Shown: positions 25,152 through 33,974 of the stretch, piece by piece
How the letters are laid out: each line of letters opens with the position of its first letter
Numbering within the stretch: position 1 is the first letter of the stretch
Source: Vampirovibrionales bacterium
Lineage (GTDB): Bacteria; Cyanobacteriota; Vampirovibrionia; Vampirovibrionales; Vampirovibrionaceae
NCBI GenBank assembly: GCA_029262635.1
Contig: JAJCZA010000002.1
Span: forward strand, 434,001 to 498,000
DNA: 64,000 nt
Reading direction: 5' to 3'
Notes under the pieces: generated by a model
What the model saw: only the letters and a program-made list of their open reading frames with translations
Told to the model about the DNA's origin: nothing
The model's database searches: none
Program-made: the position numbers and the translations under genes

Positions 25152-26525
25152 ATGGTTACGACATCCGATACTTCAGAACACACGCTGGCGGATTCTCCCA
25201 TTCAGGGAATGGGAGAGGAGAAAAAGGTGCTAACCTCTGACGAAAGTCGTTTACAGGTGTTGGGCGTTGATTTCTCAAAGTATCCGGCCTTGTACGAACG
25301 TAAACGAGCCCGTGAGATTGTTTCTCGTACGAATCGAGGGCTGGCTATGCCACTAATCCGTTCGTATGCTAATCGGGTAGCGAAAAAAGTTCCGAACCCG
25401 ATGATGTTGACCCATATTTTGACCACTCGATGCAATTATCGCTGTAGCTTCTGTTCGTTTTCAGATACATTAAACGATAAAACCGATGATTTAACGCTTC
25501 AGGAGATTGAACGAGCTTATACCACACTCGGCGACAACCTGAATGTGATTGTCTATTCCGGTGGAGAGACAACTCTGAATAAAGACTTGGCCAGCATTAT
25601 CCAGGTGGCTTATCAGCGAACTCCGGTAAAATCGGTTTACATTATCTCGAACGCCTGGAAACCTGATCTGTTGTTTGAGATAACCCATGAAGTAATGCAA
25701 CGATGCCCAGGACTGCATCTGACGTGGAGCTTGAGTATTGAAGGGCCGCGAGAAACAAATAACGCTGAGCGCCGAACCTATGCGCCGGATTGGGACGCCT
25801 GGCAAAACACCATTGATACCATGGAAGGCCTGAAGCATATGCGAGAGGCTTATGGTTATAAAGAGCTTAACGTTCAACTGTGTACGGTTTGTTCGCCAGG
25901 GAACTACCACCTTCTGGATGGCTGGTATGAAACCATCCGGGATCGCCTTCAGCCGGATAAATGGAATTTGAACTTGATGCGAAAAAGTGTCCAAATGACG
26001 GATCATGGAATGGCTTCGTTTGAAGATCGCCGCTCTCAAGGGGATTTAGAACCTTTTGAGCGAAAATACCTGGAAATGACTCAACGGGTTCAGCAAGATG
26101 TTTTCAGCGGGCGTCTAAAATTCTTGTATTACACTAAAAACCCCTATGATGGAGCCGTTAAATCCGCTGTGGATCTGATTAGTCAGGAAGAAAACCGGCG
26201 AACCGTTTTAGAGAAGAAAGGGCAATTTGTTTGTTGCGCCGGTTATACGGGTGTTTATATTGGTAATACGGGGGATGTGAGCGGGTGCGAAGAGTTTGCC
26301 AATAATCCGGATGCCTCCAAGGTCTTTGGTAACTTGCGAGAAGCGAACTATGATTTTCAGGAGATTTGGCATTCGCCAAAGGCGGAAAGGTATCGAGAAC
26401 AGGTGGGACAGGCAAAAGAATGCCGTGGGTGCACGCTGGAAAGTCAACGAAACTATCCGTCCATTCTGGTCTCCTTTAAAACGTTGGTTAAGGCTGGTGT
26501 AATGGCCACTCAAATTAAAAAATAA
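25152..26525 (+). CDS. radical SAM enzyme with C-terminal SPASM-like cysteines
   Basis: 457 residues. The 4Fe-4S motif CNYRCSFC (Cys-x3-Cys-x2-Cys) lies near residue 93, followed by VYSGGET for S-adenosylmethionine binding and a TIM-barrel body with LTWSLSIEGP. A second cysteine set near the C-terminus (VCCAGYTG, SGCEEF, CRGC) suggests auxiliary iron-sulfur clusters as in SPASM/twitch enzymes that modify peptides or sugars. The substrate is unknown and no small precursor peptide was seen beside it. No ribosome site precedes ATG 25152, so a start at ATG 25209 (MGEEKKV) remains possible. Confidence 0.88.
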   Translation: MVTTSDTSEHTLADSPIQGMGEEKKVLTSDESRLQVLGVDFSKYPALYERKRAREIVSRTNRGLAMPLIRSYANRVAKKVPNPMMLTHILTTRCNYRCSFCSFSDTLNDKTDDLTLQEIERAYTTLGDNLNVIVYSGGETTLNKDLASIIQVAYQRTPVKSVYIISNAWKPDLLFEITHEVMQRCPGLHLTWSLSIEGPRETNNAERRTYAPDWDAWQNTIDTMEGLKHMREAYGYKELNVQLCTVCSPGNYHLLDGWYETIRDRLQPDKWNLNLMRKSVQMTDHGMASFEDRRSQGDLEPFERKYLEMTQRVQQDVFSGRLKFLYYTKNPYDGAVKSAVDLISQEENRRTVLEKKGQFVCCAGYTGVYIGNTGDVSGCEEFANNPDASKVFGNLREANYDFQEIWHSPKAERYREQVGQAKECRGCTLESQRNYPSILVSFKTLVKAGVMATQIKK

Positions 26526-26542
26526 CCCCCCCCCTTTTTTTT
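26526..26542. repeat. homopolymer tract C9-T8
   Basis: Nine C followed by eight T directly after the radical SAM stop and 33 bases before the next start. Such tracts slip during replication. The T part may contribute to termination, but no stem precedes it. Confidence 0.9.
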
Positions 26543-26574
26543 GAAAAGTTATAAAATTTGGAATAGGAGTCGTT

Positions 26575-27228
26575 ATGACCCACGCTCTGATTGTTGAAAG
26601 TTTTCCGGCTGGTCCTCTTCAATGCAACTGTACTATTATCGGCGATCCAAAAACGGGTGAAGCCCTTGTGGTAGATCCCGGCGGTGATGCGGAACATATT
26701 TTAGAACGCTTGTCAGCGAATCAGCTAAAGGTCGCTTCAATTTTCCATACCCATGCGCATTTTGATCACTTTATGGCTTCTGGCGCGATGAAACGGTCTA
26801 CTGGGGCTATGTTGGCTTTGCACAAGGCGGATAAGCCCCTTTGGGATAACCTTGAAACCCAGTGTGCCCGCTTTGGGTTCGATTTTGATCCCGAGATGCC
26901 TCCGCCGGATCGTTGGTTGGAACACGAAGAAGAAATTAAACTGCAAGGGACAGAGGCATTAAAAGGCACTTGTATTCACACGCCGGGTCACACACCGGGC
27001 TCCATGTGTTTCCACTTTGATGCTCTTCAGCTTTTGTTGGGTGGGGATACCCTGTTTAGAGGCTCTATTGGTCGGACGGATCTTTGGGGTGGTGATTATG
27101 CGACCATTGAAGAGTCTATTAAAAACCGTCTGTATGTACTAGATGAAGAAACCCGGGTGATTACCGGCCATGGGCCAGAAACCATGATTGGTTATGAAAT
27201 GCGGCATAATGCCCATATTCATGCCTAA
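26575..27228 (+). CDS. metallo-beta-lactamase-fold hydrolase (glyoxalase II-like)
   Basis: 217 residues. Zinc motif THAHFDH (about 60-66), later ligands in HTPGHTPGS, GGDTLF and TGHGP fit the glyoxalase II / YcbL group. Family enzymes hydrolyse thioesters such as S-lactoylglutathione, but the short length (without the glyoxalase II C-terminal domain) leaves the substrate open. AGGAG lies seven bases before the ATG. It may be co-transcribed with the radical SAM gene 49 bases upstream. Confidence 0.9.
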   Translation: MTHALIVESFPAGPLQCNCTIIGDPKTGEALVVDPGGDAEHILERLSANQLKVASIFHTHAHFDHFMASGAMKRSTGAMLALHKADKPLWDNLETQCARFGFDFDPEMPPPDRWLEHEEEIKLQGTEALKGTCIHTPGHTPGSMCFHFDALQLLLGGDTLFRGSIGRTDLWGGDYATIEESIKNRLYVLDEETRVITGHGPETMIGYEMRHNAHIHA

Positions 27229-27340
27229 AGGGGTTAGAGCTTTTCAGTTTCTGTCGGCTCTATTGAAAAATACCCGAAAAAGTGTAATGATAGAGGTAAT
27301 CAAAGTTAGGGTACTTATCAATAGATAGGGAATTGGGCTG

Positions 27341-28300
27341 ATGCGTTTTTTTCGATTCAAAGTGGGTGTTTCACTAATTACAGTCGGTGCTTTGGGATTG
27401 TTTTGTTTTGCGCAACAGCCAGACAAAGCGGATGTAGATACTTATGGTAAAGAAACCCTCAGCAATATTGGTTCGGGAAAAAACTTAGAATTAAATGAAA
27501 CCACGGTGACGGGGCCGGTGATGACTGGAAAAAATGTGACGGGGCATCATTGCCGCTTGGGGCACGTGATTGGACGTGAAGTAACCCTGTCCCATTGTCA
27601 GGTGAAGCAAATCAGCGCGACCAAAGCGGTGGTGCTTTTGGATACGGTTGTGGATGGTCGGATTAATGCTGGAGGAAACAGCGAGTTTATCGATTCAACC
27701 GTGGAGGGCGATGTCGTACTCCGGGAATCCGCGATCATTAAAAATTCAGTTTTGAAGGGTAAGCTAACGGTAATGACAGACCGTTTGACCGTTGAGGGTT
27801 CGAAAATTAGTAGCATTCATTTGCGTCATGGAAAAAGCGGTATGACCCATCATGTGATGATCACCGGCGGTTCGGTAACCAAAGGCCCGGATGGACGGAC
27901 CCTGCTTAAGGTGCAAGGAAACGGAAAAGCTATTTTCGGTGGTTTTGCTTTGGAAGGTGTCGAAGAAGGTACGCAAATGAAAACTCCGGAAGGATTTATC
28001 TACCTCAATGGTCAGCGTGTGGGAGTCGAAGGGCCGGAAACGTATGGCACATATCAGTCAACCCATTCTGACGCTCCCGCTATCGAAGGCCCTAATTGGG
28101 TTGATGGTATTGTGGTCGAGTCCGTGCCCCCTAAAGAAACCGCATTAGATACGGAGCCGCTTCAGGTTATTGAGTTAACCAAGGGGACGGTTGTAACCGG
28201 AAACATTGAATTTGGCAGTGGCCATGGACAGGTCCGTGTGATGGAAGGTGCTGTGGTTAAAGGAAATGTGATTGGCGGAACGGTTGAGAAAGAAAAGTAA
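27341..28300 (+). CDS. exported beta-helix (polymer-forming, bactofilin-like) protein
   Basis: 319 residues. A signal peptide (core VGVSLITVGALGLFCFA) is followed by many short repeating turns such as TTVTGPVMTG, NVTGHHCRLG, STVEGDVVLRES and VVTGNIEFGSG. Runs of alternating hydrophobic residues and G/N corners indicate a right-handed beta-helix like bactofilins and adhesin-type repeats. It could form surface fibres. The enzyme type cannot be told and no catalytic pattern is visible. It ends 12 bases before a convergent small gene. Confidence 0.7.
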   Translation: MRFFRFKVGVSLITVGALGLFCFAQQPDKADVDTYGKETLSNIGSGKNLELNETTVTGPVMTGKNVTGHHCRLGHVIGREVTLSHCQVKQISATKAVVLLDTVVDGRINAGGNSEFIDSTVEGDVVLRESAIIKNSVLKGKLTVMTDRLTVEGSKISSIHLRHGKSGMTHHVMITGGSVTKGPDGRTLLKVQGNGKAIFGGFALEGVEEGTQMKTPEGFIYLNGQRVGVEGPETYGTYQSTHSDAPAIEGPNWVDGIVVESVPPKETALDTEPLQVIELTKGTVVTGNIEFGSGHGQVRVMEGAVVKGNVIGGTVEKEK

Positions 28301-28312
28301 ATAACCTTCTTT

Positions 28313-28528
28313 TTAGCCGGGTGTTTTTGGGGTGAGCTTTAAAGCCTGGGCGTTCAGGTAGATAAGATAATTCTGGAGGAAAGCCTTGCAGTCATCACCA
28401 AGGACTGTGAAGGTCTCTCCGGCGAGCATAACCACTTCAAGCCGATCCGGCGGGTATTTCATAACATGAGACACTTTTTCGAAGGGGAGAATACACTCGT
28501 TATTTTGAAAATGGCTAATGGATGACAT
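28313..28528 (-). CDS. small hypothetical protein
   Basis: 71 residues with a good ribosome site (AAGGAAA, nine bases before ATG 28528). The sequence reads as a small beta-rich domain followed by a helix: ILPFEKVSHVMKYPP, LEVVMLAGETFTVL and AFLQNYLIYLNA. This may be a small ligand- or protein-binding domain. No family recognised. Convergent with the beta-helix gene and divergent from proC. Confidence 0.65.
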   Translation of the reverse strand: MSSISHFQNNECILPFEKVSHVMKYPPDRLEVVMLAGETFTVLGDDCKAFLQNYLIYLNAQALKLTPKTPG

Positions 28529-28702
28529 GGTGATTATTTCCTTTTTGGCTTGTTGTTCCTTGTCTATTTTAACTTTGAATGGAAGAAAAGAGTGGAAAAT
28601 CTTTTTTGAATACCGCTTTTCAATAGGAGATTTCTATACATTAGGATACAATCAGAGAAGGTTAATTCGTTGTTGTTGTTGGATCGATAGAGGTAGGTTT
28701 TC

Positions 28703-29542
28703 GTGTCACGTCAGGCGAAAGTTAATCCGAAAAAAATAGGCATTATTGGCATTGGGGTTATGGGTAAAACCTTGGCCCAGGCCTTATTGAATAATGGTAT
28801 TGTTAATCGGGAGACCCTTTGGGCGGCCGCCAAAACGGAAAAATCTTGCGAGAAAGCACGTGCCGAACTGGGAATCCCTGTTTATCGAGACTATGCCGAA
28901 GAGCTGAAAGATACAGAGGTTCTACTTCTTTGTGTGAAGCCCCATAAAATTTCGGATGTATTGGAAGGGCTTAAAAAAGCAGGACTCCCGGCGAATGTGT
29001 TGCTGATTTCCATTGCCGCCGGAAAAGCCATTGCTGTGATGGAAGAACAGTTGGTCACGCCGAATCCTTTAATCCGTGCGATGCCGAACACTCCGTGTGT
29101 TGTTGGTGCGGGAATGACCGCAATTACAGCGGGAAGTTTTGCTGAAGACGCTCATATGGAACTGGCCCGAACTATTTTTAATGCGGTGGGTGAGTGCGTG
29201 GAACTGGACGAACATCATTTTGACGCTGTTACCGGTCTTTGTGGAAGCGGTCCGGCCTATTTGTACCTGATTATGGAGGCGCTGGCTGATGGAGGCGTTC
29301 GGGTGGGACTGCCTCGGGATACAGCTCTGCGTATCGTATCTCAGACGGTTTTAGGGGCGGCTTCTATGGTGAAAGACTCCGGTCGTCACCCAGCGGCTTT
29401 GCGAGATGATGTGACCACGCCCGCCGGATGTACTATTGCAGGATTACTCACACTGGAAGACGGTAAGATTCGGTCTGTTTTGGCCCGTGCGGTTGAGGAA
29501 GCCACCATTACAGCCAGCGGGTTGGGCCAAAAGAAATATTAA
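28703..29542 (+). CDS. proC: pyrroline-5-carboxylate reductase
   Basis: 279 residues, GTG start at 28703 behind GAGGTAGG. The NAD(P)-binding turn GIIGIGVMGK starts the protein. RAMPNTPCVVGAG (about 131-143) and the dimer-forming C-terminal domain with TGLCGSGPAYLYLIMEAL and VTTPAGCTIAGL are diagnostic. It makes proline from pyrroline-5-carboxylate. Ornithine aminotransferase follows after 35 bases, so the pair would convert ornithine to proline. Confidence 0.96.
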   Translation: MSRQAKVNPKKIGIIGIGVMGKTLAQALLNNGIVNRETLWAAAKTEKSCEKARAELGIPVYRDYAEELKDTEVLLLCVKPHKISDVLEGLKKAGLPANVLLISIAAGKAIAVMEEQLVTPNPLIRAMPNTPCVVGAGMTAITAGSFAEDAHMELARTIFNAVGECVELDEHHFDAVTGLCGSGPAYLYLIMEALADGGVRVGLPRDTALRIVSQTVLGAASMVKDSGRHPAALRDDVTTPAGCTIAGLLTLEDGKIRSVLARAVEEATITASGLGQKKY

Positions 29543-29577
29543 ATTTATGATATTTAGCCAAGAGGAAGAAATACGCC

Positions 29578-30786
29578 ATGTCAGAAAAAACCATGTCAAA
29601 AACAGATGAACTCATTCAACTGGAAGAAAAATGGGGCGCCCACAACTATCATCCGCTGGATATTGTGATTGAACGTGCTGAAGGACCATGGGTCTATGAT
29701 GTGGAAGGCAAAAAGTACATGGACTGCTTAAGTTCCTATTCGGCTGTCAATCAAGGCCATTGTCATCCTGAAATTTTGAAAACCCTGCATGAGCAGGCCG
29801 ATAAGGTTACCCTCACTTCTCGGGCTTTTCGCAACGATCAACTGCCCTTGTTCTATAAAGAGCTTCATAAATTGACCGGCTATGAATCCACACTTCCTAT
29901 GAACTCTGGTGCTGAAGCGGTTGAAACGGCGATTAAAATGGCTCGAAAATGGGGTTATCAAGTTAAAGGCATTCCGGCGAATCAGGCGGAAATTATTGTT
30001 TGTGCCGATAACTTCCATGGGCGAACCACGACGATTGTTGGGTTTTCCACGGAACCTCAGTACAAAGACGGTTTTGGTCCGTTCACACCCGGATTTAAAG
30101 TGGTTCCACTTGGTGATATTGAGGCGTTGAAAAAGGCTATAACCCCTAATACCTGCGCTTTTCTCTTTGAGCCGATTCAGGGCGAGGCTGGGATTAATAT
30201 TCCACCCGACGGCTATTTAAAAGCCGTTGCGGATGTATGTAAGGCTAATCAAGTCTTGATGGTTGCCGATGAAATCCAGTGCGGTCTTGGACGGGTGGGC
30301 AAGTTGTTTGCCTTTCAATACGAAGATGCTCGTCCGGATGCTGTGATTATTGGTAAAGCGCTTTCAGGCGGGTTTTATCCTGTATCCGCTGTACTCGCCT
30401 CAAAAGAACTAATGAGCGTCTTTACACCCGGTGATCATGGCAGCACCTTTGGTGGGAACCCATTGGGGTGCGCAGTCGCCCGAACGGCACTTAGAGTATT
30501 GACTGACGAAAACATGATTGAGAACTCAGCTAAATTGGGTACTTACCTTAAAAGCCGGTTGAGCGAGTTGAAAAACCCACACATTAAGGAAGTTCGGGGC
30601 CGAGGACTGATGGTGGGCATTGAATTTAATATCCCGGTGCGTCAATATTGCGAAGCTCTGAAAAAGGAAGGAGTCCTTTGTAAAGAAACCCATGAGAACG
30701 TCTTACGGATTACCCCGCCCCTTATCATTACCCAGGAACAGTTGGACTGGGCACTAGAACGGTTTAAAAAAGTGCTTGAGGCCTAA
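29578..30786 (+). CDS. rocD: ornithine aminotransferase
   Basis: 402 residues, PLP-dependent class III aminotransferase. Seen motifs are [47 protein letters not shown] and the PLP lysine in IIGKALSGG, followed by [17 protein letters not shown]. The product, glutamate semialdehyde, cyclises to the substrate of ProC encoded just upstream. The pair could salvage arginine or ornithine as proline. GAGGAAG precedes the ATG. A perfect palindromic terminator ends the unit. Confidence 0.94.
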   Translation: MSEKTMSKTDELIQLEEKWGAHNYHPLDIVIERAEGPWVYDVEGKKYMDCLSSYSAVNQGHCHPEILKTLHEQADKVTLTSRAFRNDQLPLFYKELHKLTGYESTLPMNSGAEAVETAIKMARKWGYQVKGIPANQAEIIVCADNFHGRTTTIVGFSTEPQYKDGFGPFTPGFKVVPLGDIEALKKAITPNTCAFLFEPIQGEAGINIPPDGYLKAVADVCKANQVLMVADEIQCGLGRVGKLFAFQYEDARPDAVIIGKALSGGFYPVSAVLASKELMSVFTPGDHGSTFGGNPLGCAVARTALRVLTDENMIENSAKLGTYLKSRLSELKNPHIKEVRGRGLMVGIEFNIPVRQYCEALKKEGVLCKETHENVLRITPPLIITQEQLDWALERFKKVLEA

Positions 30787-30834
30787 AACCCAAAAAGAAA
30801 AGCATACTTGGCTTGTAATAAGAAGCGAGCTGAA

Positions 30835-30876
30835 AAACCAGATGGGGTTCCAACATGTTGGAACCCCATCTGGTTT
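30835..30876. terminator. 42-base perfect palindrome, bidirectional terminator
   Basis: AAACCAGATGGGGTTCCAAC followed by exactly its complement ATGTTGG...TTT, a perfect 21-base-pair palindrome with no unpaired loop, centred at 30855/30856. It lies between the convergent rocD and zinc-ribbon genes. The A flanks left and T flanks right suit termination from both sides. Confidence 0.8.
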
Positions 30877-30914
30877 AAATAAAATAACCTAAGAACAAAA
30901 GAACAAAGTCTGGA

Positions 30915-32153
30915 TTAGCCTTCGTCCTCGTCGTCCGTGGCCTCTTCAGTTGTGACTTTAGCTTTAGCCCGAGTCTTTCGAACCGGTTTTTTAGCAGGCG
31001 CTTCACCGGTTTCGGGTTCTTCCGGTTCAGCGGCTTTCTTCGTGCGCGTTTTTTTAGGTTTTTCAGTCGCTTCTGCTTCTTCGCCTTCAGCGTCTTCAGT
31101 CTTGCTACTTTCGGCGGCCTTTTTGGTTTTTTTAGCCTTAGAGGCTTCCTTTTTTGCTTCTTTCTCAGCGGCTTTTTCTTCGATAGCCTTGGCTTCTGCT
31201 TCCGCTTTTTCCCGTTCTGCCTTTTCGGCCAGTGATTTTTTCATGGCTTCTGGCAGATCGTCACGTTCTTCATTCCAGCGAGGCATGTTCTTATTCTTTC
31301 GAATCAACCCAATGCCGACATGGACTCGCCACTCATCGATTCGGAGCTGTTTTGCCAGAATCTTGTGGATGCCAATGGGCGGAACTGGCATATAAGGTTC
31401 GTAAAGCGACTCAATGGCCATTAGTTGGTCCGGTGTAAGGGCTAAACGTCGTTTAGGATACTCTAGTTTGGGCAGCCTCATTTTTTCCCGAATCAGGTTG
31501 ATGCCAAAGAAAACCATGCTGGGCTTCATGTCCAGCTTTTCACCAATGACTTCATGGACATCGGGATTGGGTAGGGGCAAGAACTGCTTGTAAAGTACTT
31601 CAATCCGCTCCATGTCCTCCCGGCTAACTAAAAGCTTTTTGGGTGGGCCACCACGGCCTCGCGGTGGGCCGCCTCTTCCTCTTGGAGGGCCATAACCACC
31701 TTGAGGTCTACCACCTTGGGGTGGACCATAACCGCCACCTCTTGGAGGACCGTAACCACCACCTTGCGGAGGTCGGCCGCCACCTCTTGGAGGACCGTAT
31801 CCACCACCTTGCGGAGGTCGGCCGCCACCTCTTGGAGGACCGTATCCACCACCTTGCGGAGGTCGGCCGCCACCTCTTGGAGGACCGTAACCACCACCTT
31901 GCGGAGGTCGGCCACCACCTCTTGGAGGACCGTAACCACCACCCTGAGGGGGAGGTGGTACTTGTGGAGGGGCATGAAAACTTGGGATTTTGCCGGGCAT
32001 GTTGGGTTGAGATTGCCCACTATTTGAACCCCCTTCGGATGAAGGGGTAGACTGTGCGGGACGCTCAGGATACAAACAGTTCGGACAAATGACCCGCTTC
32101 GGGTTTTTTGTTTCGAACTCCGTCCCACATTTGGCACAATTATTGACGTACAT
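30915..32153 (-). CDS. zinc-ribbon, RGG/GYGPP-repeat nucleic-acid-binding-like protein
   Basis: 412 residues. Residues 6-30 form a zinc ribbon (CAKCGTEF...CPNCLYP). A region of about 65-175 is a glycine-proline-arginine array with repeats GGGYGPPRGGGRPPQ, ending in RGRGGPP units like RGG boxes. Two related helical modules follow at about 175-290 (each with E-x-L-Y-x-x-x-x-P-x-P and GI-x-L-I-R). They share the pattern of small helix-turn-helix units. The tail (about 290-412) is Lys/Ala/Glu-rich, like histone H1 or nucleoid proteins. The combination suggests RNA or DNA binding and perhaps phase separation; this is inference. Convergent with rocD. Confidence 0.75.
   Translation of the reverse strand: MYVNNCAKCGTEFETKNPKRVICPNCLYPERPAQSTPSSEGGSNSGQSQPNMPGKIPSFHAPPQVPPPPQGGGYGPPRGGGRPPQGGGYGPPRGGGRPPQGGGYGPPRGGGRPPQGGGYGPPRGGGRPPQGGGYGPPRGGGYGPPQGGRPQGGYGPPRGRGGPPRGRGGPPKKLLVSREDMERIEVLYKQFLPLPNPDVHEVIGEKLDMKPSMVFFGINLIREKMRLPKLEYPKRRLALTPDQLMAIESLYEPYMPVPPIGIHKILAKQLRIDEWRVHVGIGLIRKNKNMPRWNEERDDLPEAMKKSLAEKAEREKAEAEAKAIEEKAAEKEAKKEASKAKKTKKAAESSKTEDAEGEEAEATEKPKKTRTKKAAEPEEPETGEAPAKKPVRKTRAKAKVTTEEATDDEDEG
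31735..31955. repeat. 45-bp tandem repeat inside the RGG-repeat gene
   Basis: Copies of a 45-base unit begin at 31735, 31780, 31825, 31870 and 31915, nearly identical, encoding the 15-residue unit GGGYGPPRGGGRPPQ. Because 45 is a multiple of three, copy-number change keeps the frame. It also causes long spurious frames on the opposite strand. Confidence 0.92.
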
Positions 32154-32401
32154 TAGAAACTCTGTTCTTACACATAACGAAGTTTAACTGAAAGCAAATA
32201 TTAAAAAATAATCCCTACATCATGTCTATTCTTGACGGCTTGCTCGTTTTAAGTGTCGCCCAACACGGTAGAACCTTTTAATACCGATATTTATAGTAGA
32301 ATACAAAGGCTAACTCTCAGCGTGAAATTATAGTTAACACTCTTCTATTATTAGCACAGATTTAAAGAAAGCAATAGTCTTTTCTCAAGAAAGTTTTTAA
32401 A

Positions 32402-33076
32402 ATGAGTCCTTCTTTTTTTGATATTGTCGGCCCGGTTATGGTGGGACCCTCTAGTTCGCATACGGCTGGAGCCGTTCGATTAGCCCAATTAGCCCTGTTG
32501 ATTGCGGGGCGAAAAGTGGTGGATGTTGAATTCATTCTTTATAACTCTTTTGCTCGTACATATAAAGGACATGGAACAGACCGAGGGCTGATTGCTGGCC
32601 TCTTGGGATACGGTGTGGATGATGAGCGGATCCGTGATGCTTACGAGTGGGCGGAAAAAGAGTCTTTATCCTTTAAGATGACGCTGGACGAAAAACCTAA
32701 TAATTATTCGCCCAATACGGTCAAGTTTGTGATGACCCTGGATGATGAGGAAAAGCTGGTGGTGGTCGGGCACTCTATTGGCGGCGGCAAGGTCTATGTT
32801 TCTCGTTTGAATCACTATAACGTTTCCTTAAAAGGCGAAATGCCAACATTAATTATGTTTTATAAAGATCAGCCGGGTATGATCTGGCGAGTAACTAAGG
32901 TAATTGCCGAACAAGGGGTTAACATCGCTTCTCTTACTTGTTCTCGAGGGAAGCGGGGCGTTGAAGCTTTTATGTCTATTTGTCTGGATACGGCCCTGTA
33001 CCCTGAACAAGTAGCGGAAATTAATCAGATCTCCGATGTGTATATTGTTAGAAGTATGGATAAACTATCTTCATGA
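32402..33076 (+). CDS. sdaAB: L-serine dehydratase, beta subunit
   Basis: 224 residues. The N-terminal domain has DIVGPVMVGPSSSHTAGA (serine-dehydratase beta signature). The C-terminal ~70 residues form an ACT regulatory domain (PTLIMFYKDQPGMIWRVTKVI...VNIASLTCSR). With the alpha subunit, whose start overlaps by four bases, it forms an oxygen-sensitive iron-sulfur enzyme deaminating serine to pyruvate. The 248-base gap before it contains TAGTAGAAT near 32293, a -10-like word like those before the tandem family genes. Confidence 0.95.
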   Translation: MSPSFFDIVGPVMVGPSSSHTAGAVRLAQLALLIAGRKVVDVEFILYNSFARTYKGHGTDRGLIAGLLGYGVDDERIRDAYEWAEKESLSFKMTLDEKPNNYSPNTVKFVMTLDDEEKLVVVGHSIGGGKVYVSRLNHYNVSLKGEMPTLIMFYKDQPGMIWRVTKVIAEQGVNIASLTCSRGKRGVEAFMSICLDTALYPEQVAEINQISDVYIVRSMDKLSS

Positions 33077-33966
33077 GCTATTTTGAATCGTTTGACGCCT
33101 TGTTGGCGCATTGTCTGGATAATCACTGTTCTATCGTGGATGCAGCACTGGAGTCGGAATCTCAGGAACAAGATTTATCGGTTGAACTCCTGTTTCAAAA
33201 GGTCAGTGTTCTGGTCCAGCAAATGGAGGAAACTATTAAGAGCGGCATTGACTCCTCAGATCCCTCTATGAGTGGGCTGTCTGGTGGTGACGCAAAAAAA
33301 CTCATGGCGTACATGGATGCTGAAAACAATGTGTTATCGCCTATGGCCATTCGTTTGATGGCTTATGGCATTGCGACGTTAGAGGAAAACAGTCGAATGC
33401 GGAAGATCGTGGCCTGCCCCACAGCGGGAGGAAGTGGATCCGTGGCGGCAACCCTGATTGCGTTAGAGCATGAGCGAGGCATGTCTCGAAAGCAGACGAC
33501 ACAAGGGCTTATTACAGCTGGTTGCATTGGGGAAATTGTTTCTCGCCGGATGCACCTTTCGGGCGCTGCCGCTGGGTGTCAGGCGGAAGTGGGTGTGGCG
33601 TCGGGCATGGCGGCTGGCGGGATGGTCGAGGCTTTTGGTGGAACGCCCGAACAGGTGCTTCATGCGGCAGCAATTTCCATGCAAAATTTGATGGGCCTTA
33701 TTTGTGATCCGGTGGCGGGTCTGGTGGAGGTTCCCTGCGTGGTTCGAAATGGCTTATCCAGTGTTCAGGCCGTATCATCAGCCACCATGGCACTGGCCGG
33801 TATTCAAAGCTACATTCCTATTGACGAGGTCGTGGACGCTATGGCACAGGTAGGGCGTTTGATGCCCCGACAATTGAAAGAAACCGCCGAAGGCGGACTG
33901 GCCACGACGCCAACGGGTCAAACCTTTGCCAATCAGTTTTTTAAAATGAGCCAAACCCCGTTATAA
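33073..33966 (+). CDS. sdaAA: L-serine dehydratase, alpha subunit
   Basis: 297 residues. Motifs: CPTAGGSGSVA, GCIGEI, SGAAAGCQAEVG and ICDPVAGLVEVPC, where the cysteines would hold the 4Fe-4S cluster that activates serine. Start ATG overlaps the beta-subunit stop (ATGA), so expression is coupled. The pair degrades serine for pyruvate and ammonia. A TPR lipoprotein gene starts nine bases downstream and is probably in the same operon. Confidence 0.95.
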   Translation: MSYFESFDALLAHCLDNHCSIVDAALESESQEQDLSVELLFQKVSVLVQQMEETIKSGIDSSDPSMSGLSGGDAKKLMAYMDAENNVLSPMAIRLMAYGIATLEENSRMRKIVACPTAGGSGSVAATLIALEHERGMSRKQTTQGLITAGCIGEIVSRRMHLSGAAAGCQAEVGVASGMAAGGMVEAFGGTPEQVLHAAAISMQNLMGLICDPVAGLVEVPCVVRNGLSSVQAVSSATMALAGIQSYIPIDEVVDAMAQVGRLMPRQLKETAEGGLATTPTGQTFANQFFKMSQTPL

Positions 33967-33974
33967 TAAAATTG

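Noticed and set aside
25491-26039. 182-codon frame antisense to the radical SAM gene
   Set aside because: Fully inside a gene with clear catalytic motifs; no independent evidence for it.
31735-31955. CRISPR-like regular repeats
   Set aside because: The repeats are contiguous 45-base coding units without spacers, and no cas gene is present. No CRISPR array was seen anywhere in the window.
31643-32050. Long His/Arg-rich frames opposite the 45-bp repeat
   Set aside because: They are reverse reading of the tandem repeat in the RGG-repeat gene; the repetitive DNA keeps several frames open. The zinc-ribbon gene on the minus strand explains the region.
32154-32401. Riboswitch before the serine dehydratase genes
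   Set aside because: No known aptamer core or terminator pair was recognised; only a TAGTAGAAT promoter-like word.
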